Shown here one piece after another: positions 22,403-34,888 of a stretch of 64,000 nucleotides of DNA. Each line of letters starts with the position of its first letter. Position 1 is the stretch's first letter. Source of the stretch: Phyto melanocephala (Eukaryota; Arthropoda; Insecta; Diptera; Rhinophoridae); assembly GCA_941918925.1 (NCBI GenBank), contig OW799233.1, positions 143,222,223 through 143,286,222 of the forward strand. Direction: 5' to 3'. The translations under genes and the position numbers were made by a program. The notes beneath the pieces are model-generated. The model made no database searches. It was not told the DNA's origin and saw only the letters and a program-made list of their open reading frames with translations.

Positions 22403-23180
22403 CATTTCTGTATTAAGAAATAATAATATTCAACAATGTCAAGAGATTTTCTTATTATTTCTGTCGCCACCATCACCATCATTAACAAGACATTCAAATT
22501 TCAATGATAGCAATTCTTGCCATTAATGCTATCTCTCGGTACAAGTCAAGTGAAAAATAAAATTATAAGGGTTCACATGTTAAAGCTTAAGAGTTTTGCA
22601 CACGAACTATCGCTACTGTTTTTTTTTCTTCTTTTTTTTCTATTAAGTATTATAATACTGCTTTAGATGCTTAGTATCTAAATATTCCCCGCTTACTGAA
22701 TTCAACATATTTTGCCATTAAATAAATCTTATGAATGTTTTTGACCTTGACTTTGTTTAATGCTTCTTTGTAGCATAATGAAATTATAATTTGTAACAAA
22801 AAATCTCATTAAGGTCATTACATATGTATGTAAACGCCATTAAAAAAAAAAACTGGAAGTAATAAAATTATCATTAACATTTCCATTATGCTACCTAAGT
22901 TTAACCCACAATTAGAAACAATTAACTAGATACCGTACAATAGGTTTTACAAAAAGAACTAACATTATAAAAAATATAGTCTTCGAACAAAGAACATATA
23001 CACACATAAGTTTGCTTGTTCTAAAGTTGAACTGTTTGTTATAATGTGTAGGATGTGTGTTGAAGGAGGGTTCTTTTACAACAAAATAGTGGGAATCTAG
23101 AGTTTTACCTTTTTTTATCACGCATACATAAATAAGGAAATATTAACATTAAGGTCGCACTAATGCCACACTAAAATGTA
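22403..23180. other. AT-rich DNA without a recognisable feature
   Basis: No frame or repeat boundary that I can support. Confidence 0.4.
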
Positions 23181-23184
23181 TGTA

Positions 23185-24422
23185 CCCTGCTAGCATTTAG
23201 ATAATTGTTTTTTAAAAAATCACCATGCTGAGTCTTTTTTGAGTACTTTCGGTGATAAAAAACTGTTTAGTCACTTACACGATTAAAAAAGGACTCGAAA
23301 ATGATTCGCGTTATTGGTTAAAAAGAGTTTGATTTAACAATACAATTTGACAATAACAAATTGTATTGCAATCGCAAATCCATCAACCAGGCGTTTAAAA
23401 TGTGAGTATTATATCCGTTATTTATTATTATATTTTGCGCATCTGGAAGATTTAAAACCGATTGATCGAAAACAGATCATGCAGGTGTTTGAAATATGCT
23501 TATTTTTTGCATTTTGTGATCACTATAGATAAATAAACACTGCTTTTTCTTAAGTATAACGGCACAATTTTTGCGTATTCTTCAGTAAATATTAAAAAGT
23601 TACATTTTTGTTCATCTATAAAAGTAATATCGAGGTGTACACATCGTTTAATTGTGAAATGTTATAGCAACTATATATTTTTTATGTTGTTACAATTCTT
23701 AAATCTGGACTTTAATTTTTGTTTAAACAACTATTTTTAATGAAAAAATTAATTTTCTTTTAAATAAACTTTGATGTATTATGTATAAACATCAAATGAA
23801 TATGAATTTAATATATTTTTATTTAATGTTACCCCAGGTTTATATGGACGTGATTTTAAAAATTGACTCGATTTTGTTTATTCTACTACCACTACGCAGT
23901 TAAAGAATAATGAACAAAATCAAGTTCTTTTTTTAGAAATTACGTCAGTGTGAACGTTGGAATAAGAAAATTTACTCTTATAACCTAGAAAAAGAGTCAA
24001 ATCCGATTAGAAATTCGACTGATAAATGATTCAAAAAAAATCATAAATGACTATAAAAACACTACCAAAAAAATAAGAAAACGGCCAAAAAATTACTCAA
24101 AAAAGGACTTGTGAGCGTTCAGTAATATGACTGACTCGAAAAAGGCTCACAAATTAAGAGAAAGAAGACTGATAAATGATTAGAAAACGAATCGAATAAG
24201 GCTAAAATAGACATAATAAAAGGGATCGAAAATGACTCTAAGCTGAATAAAAACATGAATCATTAATAAAACATCAAGAAGAGTCGCGGCTAGGGACACT
24301 TTTCTCCCGAACAAAGTATCTTTTACGATCAGAAAATGAGCTCATATTCTGCATTTTCAATCGCGCTTAGGAGTTAAAAAAGACTCAAATTTGATTAGAA
24401 ATTTAAAAAATTGCTGGCTGGG
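23185..24422. mobile_element. TA-flanked MITE, member 3
   Basis: Left end CCCTGCTAGCATTTAG; right end (reverse complemented) CCCAGCCAGCAATTTT; TA on both sides. It is 1238 bp. The interior holds many scattered variants of 'gactcgaaaatgattc' (for example near 23295, 24130, 24225), an irregular internal repeat that could be binding sites. The 61-aa ORF is not credible. Confidence 0.6.
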
Positions 24423-24424
24423 TA

Positions 24425-26084
24425 TATGTATATATATGTGTGTAAGTGTGTATATATTTGTATATATAAATGATTAAGATTCGAAAACAGCCTCAAACGA
24501 ATTTTGATTAATGAGAAAAATCCAAAACACATAATAAGAAAAACGAATGATTAATTGAAAAACTTAAGAATATATAAACTTAAAAAAATTTATTTTAATT
24601 TTCCATTACATATATGACATTTTTACATTTTTTATGAATTTATGTATTTTTTTCTAACATTCGATAAACATTTTAAATAATATAAATTGATACATATTTT
24701 TAAGAAAAAATAGTTTCTTTTAAAAACTTTAAATTCGATAATATCGACGGAGTACGAAATATGAAAGGACTGCTCTCGTAGTTAAACATTTATAATTGAT
24801 CAACAACAATAACAACATTTACAGTATTTTACAATATAATTCCTTAATTGCCAATCTGTCGTAGGGGTCGTAGGTTGTAAAAAATTCAGTTCTCCATATT
24901 GAAGAAAAACGGCGATATTACTTACCTCTCCAGCTATGATATATTAATACGACTTACAAATTGTTGTAAGTGTTGTATACAAAATTTATGTCGAAATTAT
25001 CAACAAAATGCGTACAACTACTACGACGTTCAACTCCTACCACAGCTTGTAAATTGAGCAAATAAAAATAATGTTTGCGTGTATTAAAATAATTTGTTGA
25101 CTCACTTTATGCATACAATTGTACGTGTAATTGTTCGCATATTTAACTTAACACTTACATAACTATGATGTTAATAGAGTGTCCCATTATGAAATAAATA
25201 CTCAAATAATTAAAAATATAATCTTATGTAGATCATAAACATGTACATACATAAATACAAAAAATTAATTTCAGTGCATAAACACAAAAAAATAAAAAAA
25301 TAAAATTAAATTTTAAACCATTGAATCTGAATGGTGCATTTATTTATGAATTAATTAGTTATTAACGCTTGATTTACGCACTCTGTATTATTAAAATTTT
25401 TTAGATAAGTAGAGTTTAATTATTTTTATTAAGTATTGCTGGAGGAGACACCGCAGCTGGTTTCGAAAATATATTCCACTTAACAATTAAATATCGGCAG
25501 AAGAAACACTCTTTAAGTTTCTCCATTCATTGTCAGAAATAAAAAAAAAAAAAATTTAATTTTTTCACAGTAACAATTAATAAAAAAATTCCAGCCAGAA
25601 AACAAGCTAAATACTGTATTTCGAGTATAAACAAAAAGGTCGCAATAATGAAAATTAACTAAAAAAATTTTGAAAAATATTTTAAAGAAATAAAATAAAT
25701 TCAAAGACCGTTACAATATATCTAAAGAATTAGAAAGTTACGCAAGACTTCCAGTATGAATTTAATTAGCAAAAAATACCCGGTACAAGAAAATTGCTTA
25801 ATTTTCACAGATGTACTTTTTAACCCATTATTGCCCGGTACCCGAAATCGTGACTCGATTTCTATTTGTACACAGAACTTTTTTGATCTAACTAAGATAA
25901 AGACTAAGTTGAACAAATACGAAGCGATTGGTTTATAAGATTTGAGGTGGTAAGTTTATTTACCATTGGGCTGGTATGGATAATGTGTTTATATGCAAAT
26001 AAAATGCTTAATTTTTTTTTTATTCATTTAAAAAGTTTTAGTAAAAAAAAAAATAAAAAAACGTTTCATATTAGCTAAATTTTA
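24425..26084. other. AT-rich DNA, no gene seen
   Basis: Contains a short TG/TA-rich microsatellite (24423-24470) and one copy of the dispersed hammerhead-like motif (25437-25500). The short ORFs (60-64 aa) around 25513-25938 overlap on opposite strands and look random. Confidence 0.5.
25437..25500 (+). repeat. Dispersed AGCTGGTTTCGAAAA motif, copy 1
   Basis: TGCTGGAGGAGACACC, then GCAGCTGGTTTCGAAAA, then ATATTCCAC and ATCGGCAG. It is the same arrangement as at 40231 and 63740, with two changes in what would be the CUGAUGA box (CTGGAGGA). Confidence 0.5.
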
Positions 26085-26400
26085 TTAAATTTTTAAATTT
26101 TTTTCACACTTTTTATTGCATGTTCTTTGAATATGAAGTAAGGCATTATTGATGCACACTTGGCATTCATATGGTGTACGAGTGTGACAAAAAAAGGAAA
26201 TTCTTGGATTTCTAGAGCATCTTGTAATACAGTGAACTGCTTTCTTTTGGTTTCGTACCATTGAAAATATTTCTGCTAATGATGGTCTCGGCATTAATAT
26301 TTTTTCAAAAGAAAATTGTCCTGTAGCTATGAGCAGTTCAGTTACAAAAGCTGCACGAAATTGCAGCTGCAATAACGCTATATTTTTTAATTAGTTGACG
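26085..26400 (-). pseudogene. piggyBac-like transposase C-terminal relic
   Basis: The 95-aa minus-strand frame reads LQFRAAFVTELLI, which resembles the FR..L...L helix near the end of piggyBac-family transposases. PRPSLAEIF and KKAVHCITRCSRNP follow, then FFCHTRTPYECQVCINNALLH. The last part has spaced Cys and His residues like the C-terminal cysteine-rich domain of PGBD proteins (C..C ... F.C..C ... C). The catalytic core upstream is not visible. A C-terminal fragment of this kind is otherwise hard to assign; moderate confidence only. Confidence 0.4.
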
Positions 26401-26730
26401 CCAGGATATGCAGTTTCATGCATTAACAATTATATTGTTAAGCAAACTAATAAACAATAGTCACCACAAATTTTTGATCCTTCAGTAATCCTGTGATTAG
26501 CTAACGCCTTATTATGCATATTTGCTCCACCTATATGTTTATTATACTGTGCTCTTGTATCAGGAACTTGTAACATTTATGTGAGTTTTGCTAAGCGACT
26601 GTTTTGTGTTTGATTTTGAAACGATTGTACCGTGATTTGTGAGAACAGTGACAAGTTCAACATCTCTCTAGCTTATAGGTAGTACGTCACTTGTCTGATT
26701 AAATAGAGCTTTACTTTCGTACATTGTTAT

Positions 26731-26885
26731 TATAACCTTCACAAAAAAGTCAAAAAGGTTTGTCATTCCGTATGAAATTTCTACAATTTTCATTTCCGAC
26801 CCCATAAAGTATATAATTAAGCCGATTAAGCATTGTCACTCTGTCAGTGTGTCCGTGTGTATGTTGAAAACAACTTTTTGAAACA
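26731..26885 (+). mobile_element. Family B Helentron-like 5' fragment
   Basis: TATAACCTTCAC, GGTTTGTCATTCCG, 'ttccgaccccataaagtata' and 'gtcagtgtgtccgtgtgtat' follow the family B order. It breaks off after 'caactttttgaa'. The 3' half and hairpin are missing. Confidence 0.7.
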
Positions 26886-26920
26886 CCGCCTTGATAATTT
26901 AGCTACACATTTATTGTCTT

Positions 26921-27023
26921 ATTCATAAAAGTTATTAAAGGTTTATAAAGGGTTTATTAAATTGATTTTCTATAGAAATTTGAGTTATAAACCTTTTATA
27001 AAGCTCTTTAAATTCGTATGAAT
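26921..27023. repeat. Imperfect inverted repeat (about 103 bp)
   Basis: 'attcataaaa...attaaaggtttataa' on the left is mirrored by 'ttataaaccttttataaag...attcgtatgaat' on the right. It is probably a small foldback or MITE remnant sitting right behind the truncated family B fragment. Confidence 0.5.
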
Positions 27024-27029
27024 TAGACC

Positions 27030-28360
27030 GTTAATTTTTTGTACTACTTTTTTAGTTGATTTAAATGATGGCATTTTTTTGAGCATAGAGAAAATTTTTC
27101 TAAAGCGCGAAAGCAAAACCACAAAAAATACATATCCTTCAAATCATTTTCCTAAAAGTCTTAAAGGTAAAGTAGAAAATAAAAACCATTCAAAAATTTA
27201 ATATAAGACTTGACTAAGATTGTGGTAAGTAAAATTACCAACTGGACGAAATTGGGTTAAAATCAATAAATAAATTTTTAAAACAATAAATCAAAAAAAT
27301 AAAAAAAAAATATCAACCAAAATATGAACACACAGCCTGTAAAAATTTTGCGGTTTTGTCTTCCATGTACAAACTAAAATTTATATACTAAACAAAAAAT
27401 AAGTATTATAAAAAGCATTGTTTAGTTTAAAAATTAATTTTTATTTATTTATTTATTGTTATTTTTATTTTTTATAGTGTTTTAATCATTAGGCAGTCGA
27501 AATTTTAAAGGATTTTTTTTATAGTTTTGTGTTGTCGGTTATTGCAAGTTAACCTCACACAATCATGTTTGAATTCAAACTTTCAAACTTTTATTTTTAA
27601 ACAGAGGGCTAGTACAGTCTCTCATTCTCTCTCACCGATACGCTCCAGAGTTTGCAAACTTGAATTTATAAGTATAAAAGCTGTGCTACTGAGACACTTG
27701 TTTTATAATTGAACCTATTTCTGGTAAATTTAATGTTTACGATTATTTAAGATATATGAGAGCTACTTCCACTGATGTTTATAGGATGCAAACTATTAAT
27801 TTTTATTTAAATTAATTTTTTTTATTAATAATAGCACATGTCCCGGTTAGAAATCATAATGTCTGGACATTACTAAGATACAGTTAATAATGGACCACAC
27901 AAAAACAAATATTATGCAATAAAAAGTTGAACAAATTAACTCAGAAGTTATTAAGAAATAGAATTCGATAATCAAATGATTAGAGAGTGTTTTTACTATA
28001 TGATCGAACGAAATTTATGACTAAAGTATTTTCTGTTGTTGTTCGTTGTCACTTTTTTGTTATAATTTTTGCTTAAACCACTAGTTCGATGGCAATGAAC
28101 GCAGTTTTCGTATTAAAAACATGATTTTACAACTAACACTAGAATATCGATTAAAAAGTGTTGATGCACTCTGTTGACGTCGGTAAAAACTCACTTTTGT
28201 GGTGTATTCTTTCATTATGACAGGTAAATATCTAATTTCGTCATATCTGAAAAAATTTGAAAGCCAAAATTAGGAGAAAAAAAGAAATATTGTAATAAAA
28301 GTAAAAGAAGTTTAAATATAAAACTATTGTGTCCAATCGTTTACTAAAATGTTTTACTAT
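27030..28360. other. AT-rich DNA without a recognisable feature
   Basis: No gene seen. A short CT-rich stretch ('tctctcattctctctcaccg', about 27618) stands out but has no clear role. Confidence 0.4.
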
Positions 28361-28365
28361 TTTTT

Positions 28366-28438
28366 ACTGGACTTTATGGGATTATTTACGTTTTATATGG
28401 AAATTTATGTAAACGAATGTAATCCAGTAAAGTTCAGT
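28366..28438 (+). other. Well-paired 73-nt hairpin
   Basis: 28366-28393 and 28411-28438 pair without gaps at 25 of 28 positions (counting two or three G-T pairs), with a 17-nt loop. The arms begin ACTGGACTTTATGGG and end AATCCAGTAAAGTTCAGT. Size and shape fit a pre-miRNA, but a very short MITE would look the same. Confidence 0.45.
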
Positions 28439-28554
28439 CAACAATCGTCAATACTTTTGAGAAAATGAACGAACATATTATAAAAGATTGTAATTTCTTT
28501 ACAACATTTTTAATGTTTTTTTTTTGGGATCAATTAAAAAAATTAAATACTTTT

Positions 28555-29280
28555 TATACCCTTCACCTGTGGCGCACAAGGGTATATATAGCTTTGTCAT
28601 TCCGTTTGTAATTTCTACAATTTTCATTTCCGACCCCATAAAGTATACATTTTCTGAAAGCTTATGAATAGAGGAGTCGATTAAGCAATGACCGTCTGTC
28701 CGTCCGCCCGTCTGTCCGAGTGTTGGTTGAAATCAACTTTTAGAAGCAACTATATGTTCCTCAGATCTGTATATGGTATCAATCTCTTGGAAATATCCAG
28801 GAATGAATCGCTATTGAAATTCAGCACAATCGCCCGATAACTTTCTGAGATATGAGCAAAAAACCACGACCACCTCGTTTTTTTACACAATTACAACAAC
28901 AACATACATACATACATACATGCAAAAAACATGCCAAAAAAAAGATAAATTAAAAATAAAAAAAAAATAAAAAAATTACAATAAAAAAAATTTTCAAAAA
29001 ATTTAAAAAAAAATTAAAAAAAATTTTTAAAAAATTTTTTTACAAAAATTTAAAAAAAAATATAAAAAAAAATAATAAAATATAAATAATATCTTAAATA
29101 AAATAAGATAAAATTATTTTGGCTCAGCTGGGATTCGATGCCACATTTAGTCTAACCAGTATATACATATGTACGTATTTTATATGAGATGAATGGTGAT
29201 ACAAACAATTGTTATTGCATGACTACACGTTGTGAAGGGTATATAAGATTCGGTACGGCCGAAAATAGCACTGTTACTTG
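28555..29280 (+). mobile_element. Helentron-like family B copy 2, with inverted internal module
   Basis: It starts TATACCCTTCACCTG with the hairpin to AAGGGTATA, then TTTGTCATTCCG, 'ccgaccccataaagtata' and 'gtctgtccgtccgcccgtct'. It ends GTGAAGGGTATA, hairpin ATTCGGTACGGCCGAAA and 'atagcactgttacttg'. Between the 'acaacaacatacata' block and the 3' end, the tRNA-like module and low-complexity tract run in the opposite direction to copies 1 and 3: here an A-rich tract comes first and GGCTCAGCTGGGATTCGA follows at 29121. Confidence 0.8.
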
Positions 29281-29624
29281 TTTTTCAATCAATTTAAAAC
29301 AAAATAAAATAATGTAAATTGTTAAAGTTTCATTTAATGAAATGCTTTTAAATAAATATTGAATAATAATATAATAAAATATATAATAAATATTTTTTTT
29401 GTTACGTAATAAAAATTTTGTGGCATAAAAAATTAATTTTTTGATACACAATATTGGTGCAAACCATAGTCGTGTCATATTTCTTCGTCGAACTAATTTA
29501 CATATGTTTGTAGAAGTCTGAAAACAGGTTTGCATTTAAAATTTTTGGACCTTTACATTTTTTTTACCAGAGTTAGTAAACTTTGAGCACCCTGTCTTTC
29601 TGTATGTGACTTCAACTGTGTTGA

Positions 29625-30345
29625 CAAGTGCTTATATAGCTATGACATTTCGTTTGCAATTTCTACGGTATTCATTTCCGACCCAATAAATTATGCATTT
29701 TATGAAATCTTTTGATTGGATGAGTCGATTGGGCAATGCCTGCCCGTAAGTGAGTTGACTGAAATCAATTTTTAGAAGCCCACACATGTGACACAGATGA
29801 TACTACCCTTTTGCAAATATCCAGATATTAATCACTATTCAAGTCGAGCATAATTGTCCTATAAGCTTCTAAGACACGAGCCAATAAAAACGATTGCCTC
29901 TGTTTTTTCCAAATTTTAATATTTTTAAATTAAAATTTTTTAAGCTCTAGCATAACCAATAGACACGTTTGCTTAAGTTGTAAGATATGATTTGACTCTC
30001 GGGATATTCATAATAATTTTAGACAAAATTTTTCAAATTTACAAACGGAAATGAGTTTTTAGCTTGAGTAAAATATTAGTATCAAAAGACATGGCTTGAC
30101 TAGGAGAGTATAATATTCTATAAAAAAAGTACAATAATGGCCGCATTTACAAAGTGGCGTACAACAAATTTATAATGTTGGCAAATCTTGGAAATAAAAA
30201 TATATCCCCATAAACCACCCTAGTAAACTATTATTTAAAATTCAAGATGGAGTCCGAATTATAAAAGGCAGATATTTTTTTCTCAGCTTCATCAATATGG
30301 CTGTCAAATGAAAGGTTTTGACTAGTAGAATACAATTTACAAATT
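29625..30345 (+). mobile_element. Helentron-like family C relic
   Basis: 'tatgacatttcgtttgcaat', 'catttccgacccaataaat' and 'gagtcgattgggcaatgcc' mark the 5' part. The body resembles the copy at 18320 ('gggatattcataataatttt', 'gactagtagaatacaattta'). The 3' hairpin was not found, so the right border is a guess. Confidence 0.5.
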
Positions 30346-30681
30346 GTTGTTGAAAATATTCCAAAGTAAAATTTTTTCATCACTTTGGCACCACTGTGCA
30401 AAAACTTGTTTACATAGTGGTATTGGGCTGTTTATGCTAATAAATAATTTCGTTTAAACATTAAAGCCATTTAGGTTTGTATGACATACACATAAAATAA
30501 ACTGATTTAATTGAAACTGGCACAACATGTTAAAATGAATAATTTTCAGTTGTTTCGTTAGAGGTTGTTTATGTTGTGAGTTCTAATAAATATTAAAAAG
30601 TGATGTTAAAATTTTCATTTTACTAAAAACTTTTCATGGAAAATGTTAATTAATAATTCCACAATAACAAAAAATTTGTAA

Positions 30682-30845
30682 ACAATAAGTAAAAGCACTA
30701 TATTCGGGTGTGACGAATTTTTAATTTTATGAAATATTTTCATTATAAAATCTGCCTTATATGGGAGGCGACCGTATAATTCTTATATTCCGTTCATTAA
30801 GCTGATGTTGGTTATGGAGCTAGAGTGTCCCACAACAATTAGGTG
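30682..30845 (-). mobile_element. Family A Helentron-like 3' end relic
   Basis: 'agcactatattcgggtgtga' is a decayed reverse-complement 3' hairpin and tail of the family. It is followed by 'tatatgggaggcgaccgtat', which corresponds to the 288-bp repeat of family A. The rest of the element is gone. Confidence 0.5.
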
Positions 30846-30849
30846 CCAT

Positions 30850-33470
30850 TAACTAAAAATATTAACACATTTTTATATAAAATCAGAATATACAACAATA
30901 TTTATTTTAAACAAAAAATATTGATGTCACTGCTATTTATTCCTACAATCCATCGAAAATCCATTTAATCAAAATATTTGCATAATAAATGTTAACATTT
31001 TTGCTGAGTTGCACAGTGTTAAATGAAAGAGGGGCATAAACAAAACAATTATAAATATTTTTAATGAAATAATTAAATTAAATGTTGCACAAAAACATTT
31101 ATCATTATCATTTTACCCCGTTTATTCATATTTAATGATGATGCTGATAAAAACTGTGTGTGTGTATGTATGTATGTATGTAGTTAAAGTCATTTTGCAT
31201 AGTTACGTGTGGTTGATTGGGTTGGCATATATCAACATACATATTTACTTAATAATAAAATTTTTGTATGTAATCAGTCGTTTTAAAGCAATGTTAATTT
31301 TATGCCGCAGAGTTTATGCTTTTGTCATGAGGATATTATTTTACATAAAAGTGACACTTTATTGTTAATTAGTAGAGCTGTGTAGCCCATGAACGAGGGA
31401 GTTATATTTAAAGAATCACCCAATTCAAACAATATGATCTAGTTATTTTACTGAGTTGGCACTTTTAGTTCAATATTGTTCCGTTCAATGTTTATGTCTT
31501 CAGGTATTTTAAGTCAAATTTGCTTTCGTTTATATCATGGTGTATTCACATAAGGTAATAGCGCAGAGAGAGAGATATATTTTTTTTCCTTTTTTTTATA
31601 TGGAGTTTGACAATTTTTGACAAACATTGTAAACCAAAAAAAAAAACAGTTGGGCTGGCACCACTACCGGTATAAGTGAACCCTGGTTTATTCATGAACC
31701 CTTTCAATGCTCAGGTCTTCCTTAAACCGTTCAGTGTCATTTGAAACAGTTCGAGGATCAACTTTCTAATTTTTTGCTGTTTTTTTTAAAACCCCGTGAC
31801 GGATTTTTTTTTTGAAAAGTTTTAATTATATTTTCACGTACTTTTTTTCCGCAGTCCATTTTGATCTTAATAACAATTATATATATTGTATTCAGGACAG
31901 GGCTTGTAACACCCCCTTGAGGGGCAACCGCTCTTATTTCAAACAATGCTAACGAATCTATTTTAATTCTTATATGAGCGAAAAAAAATTATATTATATT
32001 AAATAAAACTAAAATCGTGCAGTAAAGAAACTCTTTAAAATACCAAAATTTATTGGCATATTGCAATTTAAGTAAATAAAAAAAATATAAATATAAAATT
32101 AATTTCTCATTAATCTGTATAGTATTTTTAATATTAGTACATTTTATGAGCAATAATTAACTAAATCTTTAAATATTTAATTATGTTTGTTAGACTAGAA
32201 AAAGCTTATAAAAAAATTGTATAGCAAAGGTCCAATTTCAATCGATAAATATTTGTTATCAAGCCTTTGGTTTGTTGGGTTGCACTGCAAGTTTGCATTT
32301 ATATTTATATGTATGTGTGTGTGTGTATTATGTTGCATCAGAAAATATAATGTATGTACGCATGTACGTAAAAAAGGTTAAATAATCTGCAAATATTTAA
32401 TCATGCCAACTGTTTCGGATATCATCATTTAGTTAATGCATGCATGTATCGTATATGTAACGAATATTATTACTGTTTAGTACGCATGTATGTGAAAGTA
32501 AAAAATTACATTATTTGCGGTTTAACTTCAAACCGTCAAACCAACCGAAATAAACGTAAATAAACACTGTAGATTATTGCAAGCGAAATGGTTAGTCAGC
32601 CAGTCCATGAAAAATTAAATAATGAGCTGATATAACTAAAGAGAGAAATGTTTTTTTAATTAAATTATGCTGCATTAAAAATCTGTAACTGTCAGTTAAA
32701 ATATAAGTATTTTCTTTTTTTTTAAATTGTTTTAAATTAATTTTATAATATTATAAAAATATAACATTATGAGAATGCAACTTAAAAGAAATTCTTGTGA
32801 ATACACCATATATATTTAAACCGTTATGCAAAATAATAAACCGTGTATTAGCTAACGAGCTGCTTACATTTTTGTCGAGAAATTTCCATAAGGGAAAGAA
32901 AGCAATTTGTCTGTAAGCACACAGTTTCTTTAAAATTCTTTAATAAAAGTTTTATTGAAATTGTAAACTAAAAATTATGAACTAAAATTTGGCAAATCTT
33001 TTTAAACTTATAACCGCTGGCGGCAAGGGAATATATAGCTTTTAGCATTGTGTAGCACACGAATGATCTAGTTCAACTGAACGATTCCTACTAGTGAGCA
33101 AAATATGCATTTCAGCGAACTGAGCGTTTTAAGGCCATTGAACGTTTGCTCACATATCCTTATTTCTTCTTTCTCTTTTGGTTCTATTTATTTTTTCTAT
33201 CACTCAGAATTTACGTTCTAATGCTCTACGACTTCAACAACCTAGTAGCTTGAAAAGTGAAATCCTTGGCGGATACATGAAGATAAAAAAAAATTGTAAA
33301 ATTTAAGCGTCTGGATTTTTGGTCGGATTATGAAGACGAGAAGAGGGTATCATATTTAGTACACTCATGCTATTGTTGCGGACACTTTGTTGAAAGGTTT
33401 AAAAAGGTTTCTGTCTATGTGTAAATGTCCTTCGCTTATTTAGGGTGAAATATTTGCCTTACGCATATGG
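30850..33470. other. AT-rich DNA, no gene seen
   Basis: Contains short TG/TGTA microsatellites (31155-31183 and 32310-32328) and an isolated 'aaccgctggcggcaaggg' near 33012, perhaps a degraded family B/C start. No coding frame can be supported. Confidence 0.5.
31155..31183 (+). repeat. TG / TGTA microsatellite
   Basis: 'tgtgtgtgtatg' runs into repeated 'tatg' units. It falls inside a 77-aa ORF that it largely creates. Confidence 0.85.
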
Positions 33471-33479
33471 TCTATGAAT

Positions 33480-34012
33480 CTATAAGGAGGACTCATTGGC
33501 ATCCACAACAGGCTTACACTACTTTGGTTTTTGGTTCTTGAGCGATATACTGGCAATGAACGTCCTGACCACAGCGCAAATTCTGGGGCGGATTATCGAC
33601 TATTATCGATTGCACTATAACTTTTTTGTAATGATCCTACGGGATATACTCGGGTTGACTTTTGGATTTTGAATTTGCCTCTCGTTGGAGAGTGGCTCCA
33701 ATGCAACGTAAGGCTACAAGGTTTTTTACTGTCCTAAGAGACTACTTTTCATTGATGGAAAAGATATATCTGGTTTTCTACCTGGACACTGTAACCTAAA
33801 ATAATATTTTAATAAATCGGTAGTTAGGACATAGTGACCTGTAGGTTTTGCAAAATAGTGGATGAGACCGCAGTGCATATCCCTCGCGACTGCTCGCTAC
33901 ACTGTACTATGAGATAATATTTTTTAGAGTGTGAATTCACTACGCTAGTGGGTATCTATAACTTGTTACAGCATATAATATTGGGCTTCATTAAAGGCCT
34001 TAATCTTAAGAA
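33480..34012 (+). pseudogene. Non-LTR retrotransposon RNase H tail and Cys/His motif
   Basis: With several frameshifts, the + strand reads ERYTGNERPDHSANSGAD near 33540 (family: GNE.AD.LAR.G at the end of RNase H). DGKDISGFLPGHCNLK follows near 33760 (family: DIS...TGHC.L), then SDLCRFCKIVDETAVHIPRD and CSLHCTMR (family: CR.C...DET..HILC.C..L), and ILGFIKGLNL close to 34000, a typical end of these ORF2 proteins. Only the 3' end is present, as in 5'-truncated insertions. It diverges from the relics at 4925 and 54610 and may be another family of the jockey/I group. Confidence 0.7.
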
Positions 34013-34029
34013 AATTTTCTAGTTGAAAA

Positions 34030-34545
34030 TAATACCTATATGTTGTAGCAGTGGTTTTGGACCATTTAATGTCCGTCTATACATCTATCCTAGTTCTAAA
34101 AAATATTAATTTCATCTCTACATAACTTGCTGAGCTCAAAGTAAAAAACAAGGCTGTTTCTGTATTTGCCCCATATTTTTATCACAGACATAAAAGTTTT
34201 TGCTTTTTTTTATTAAATAATATAAACCAAAATATTCGTAAAAAGCTTTAAGCAAATCGGTCCAAAATTATCAAAGTTATAGGCAATGAAAATTTGTAAA
34301 TCGTTTTTGTATTAATTAAATCCACCTCGTAAAGCTCTCAAATTACTTTTGGATATAAAATAAAAAAAACTGCAAAATCGCATTTAGCTGACTTAAATTT
34401 ATACTTATAATCACAATGCGGCAGAATTAATATTGACAGCAGAAGAAAGGTCTAGACTGGTAAAATGTATGCGATAAAAAATTTTAAATTCATAGTCAAT
34501 CAAAATGGAGTACAAAACTGTGATACAGATCTAGTGGCTAAACAT
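34030..34545 (+). mobile_element. Helentron-like family C relic (weak)
   Basis: 'aatgtccgtctatacatcta' is a GTCY remnant. 'atattcgtaaaaagctttaa' and 'gcaaatcggtccaaaattat' match the family C body, and 'ggtctagactggtaaaatgt' and 'aaaatggagtacaaaa' its 3' part. No termini remain. Confidence 0.35.
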
Positions 34546-34888
34546 TTTGTCCCTTAAAATCCTTTGTGAAAAAAACCCTATAAAAAAATTCCAAATGTAA
34601 AAAAATAAATATATCAATTTTATTGTTTAATGAAAGGGCTGGAAAATAAAACAATTAACAACTAAAAATCTAAAATGTCGTCTGAAAAATAAAATTACAG
34701 ATAAAATTACGTCAGTAATATCATCGAATAAAAGCACAAGATAGTGCCGGAAACAGAATAGTAGCCAACATACATTTACAAAAGGGCTTGACAATAGTCT
34801 AGTCACTTGGGTCCATTATATTAATCCCTTTGTGATACCTAAAATAATAAATAATAGAAAAGAAGAATAGAAAAAAAAGCAGAACAGT

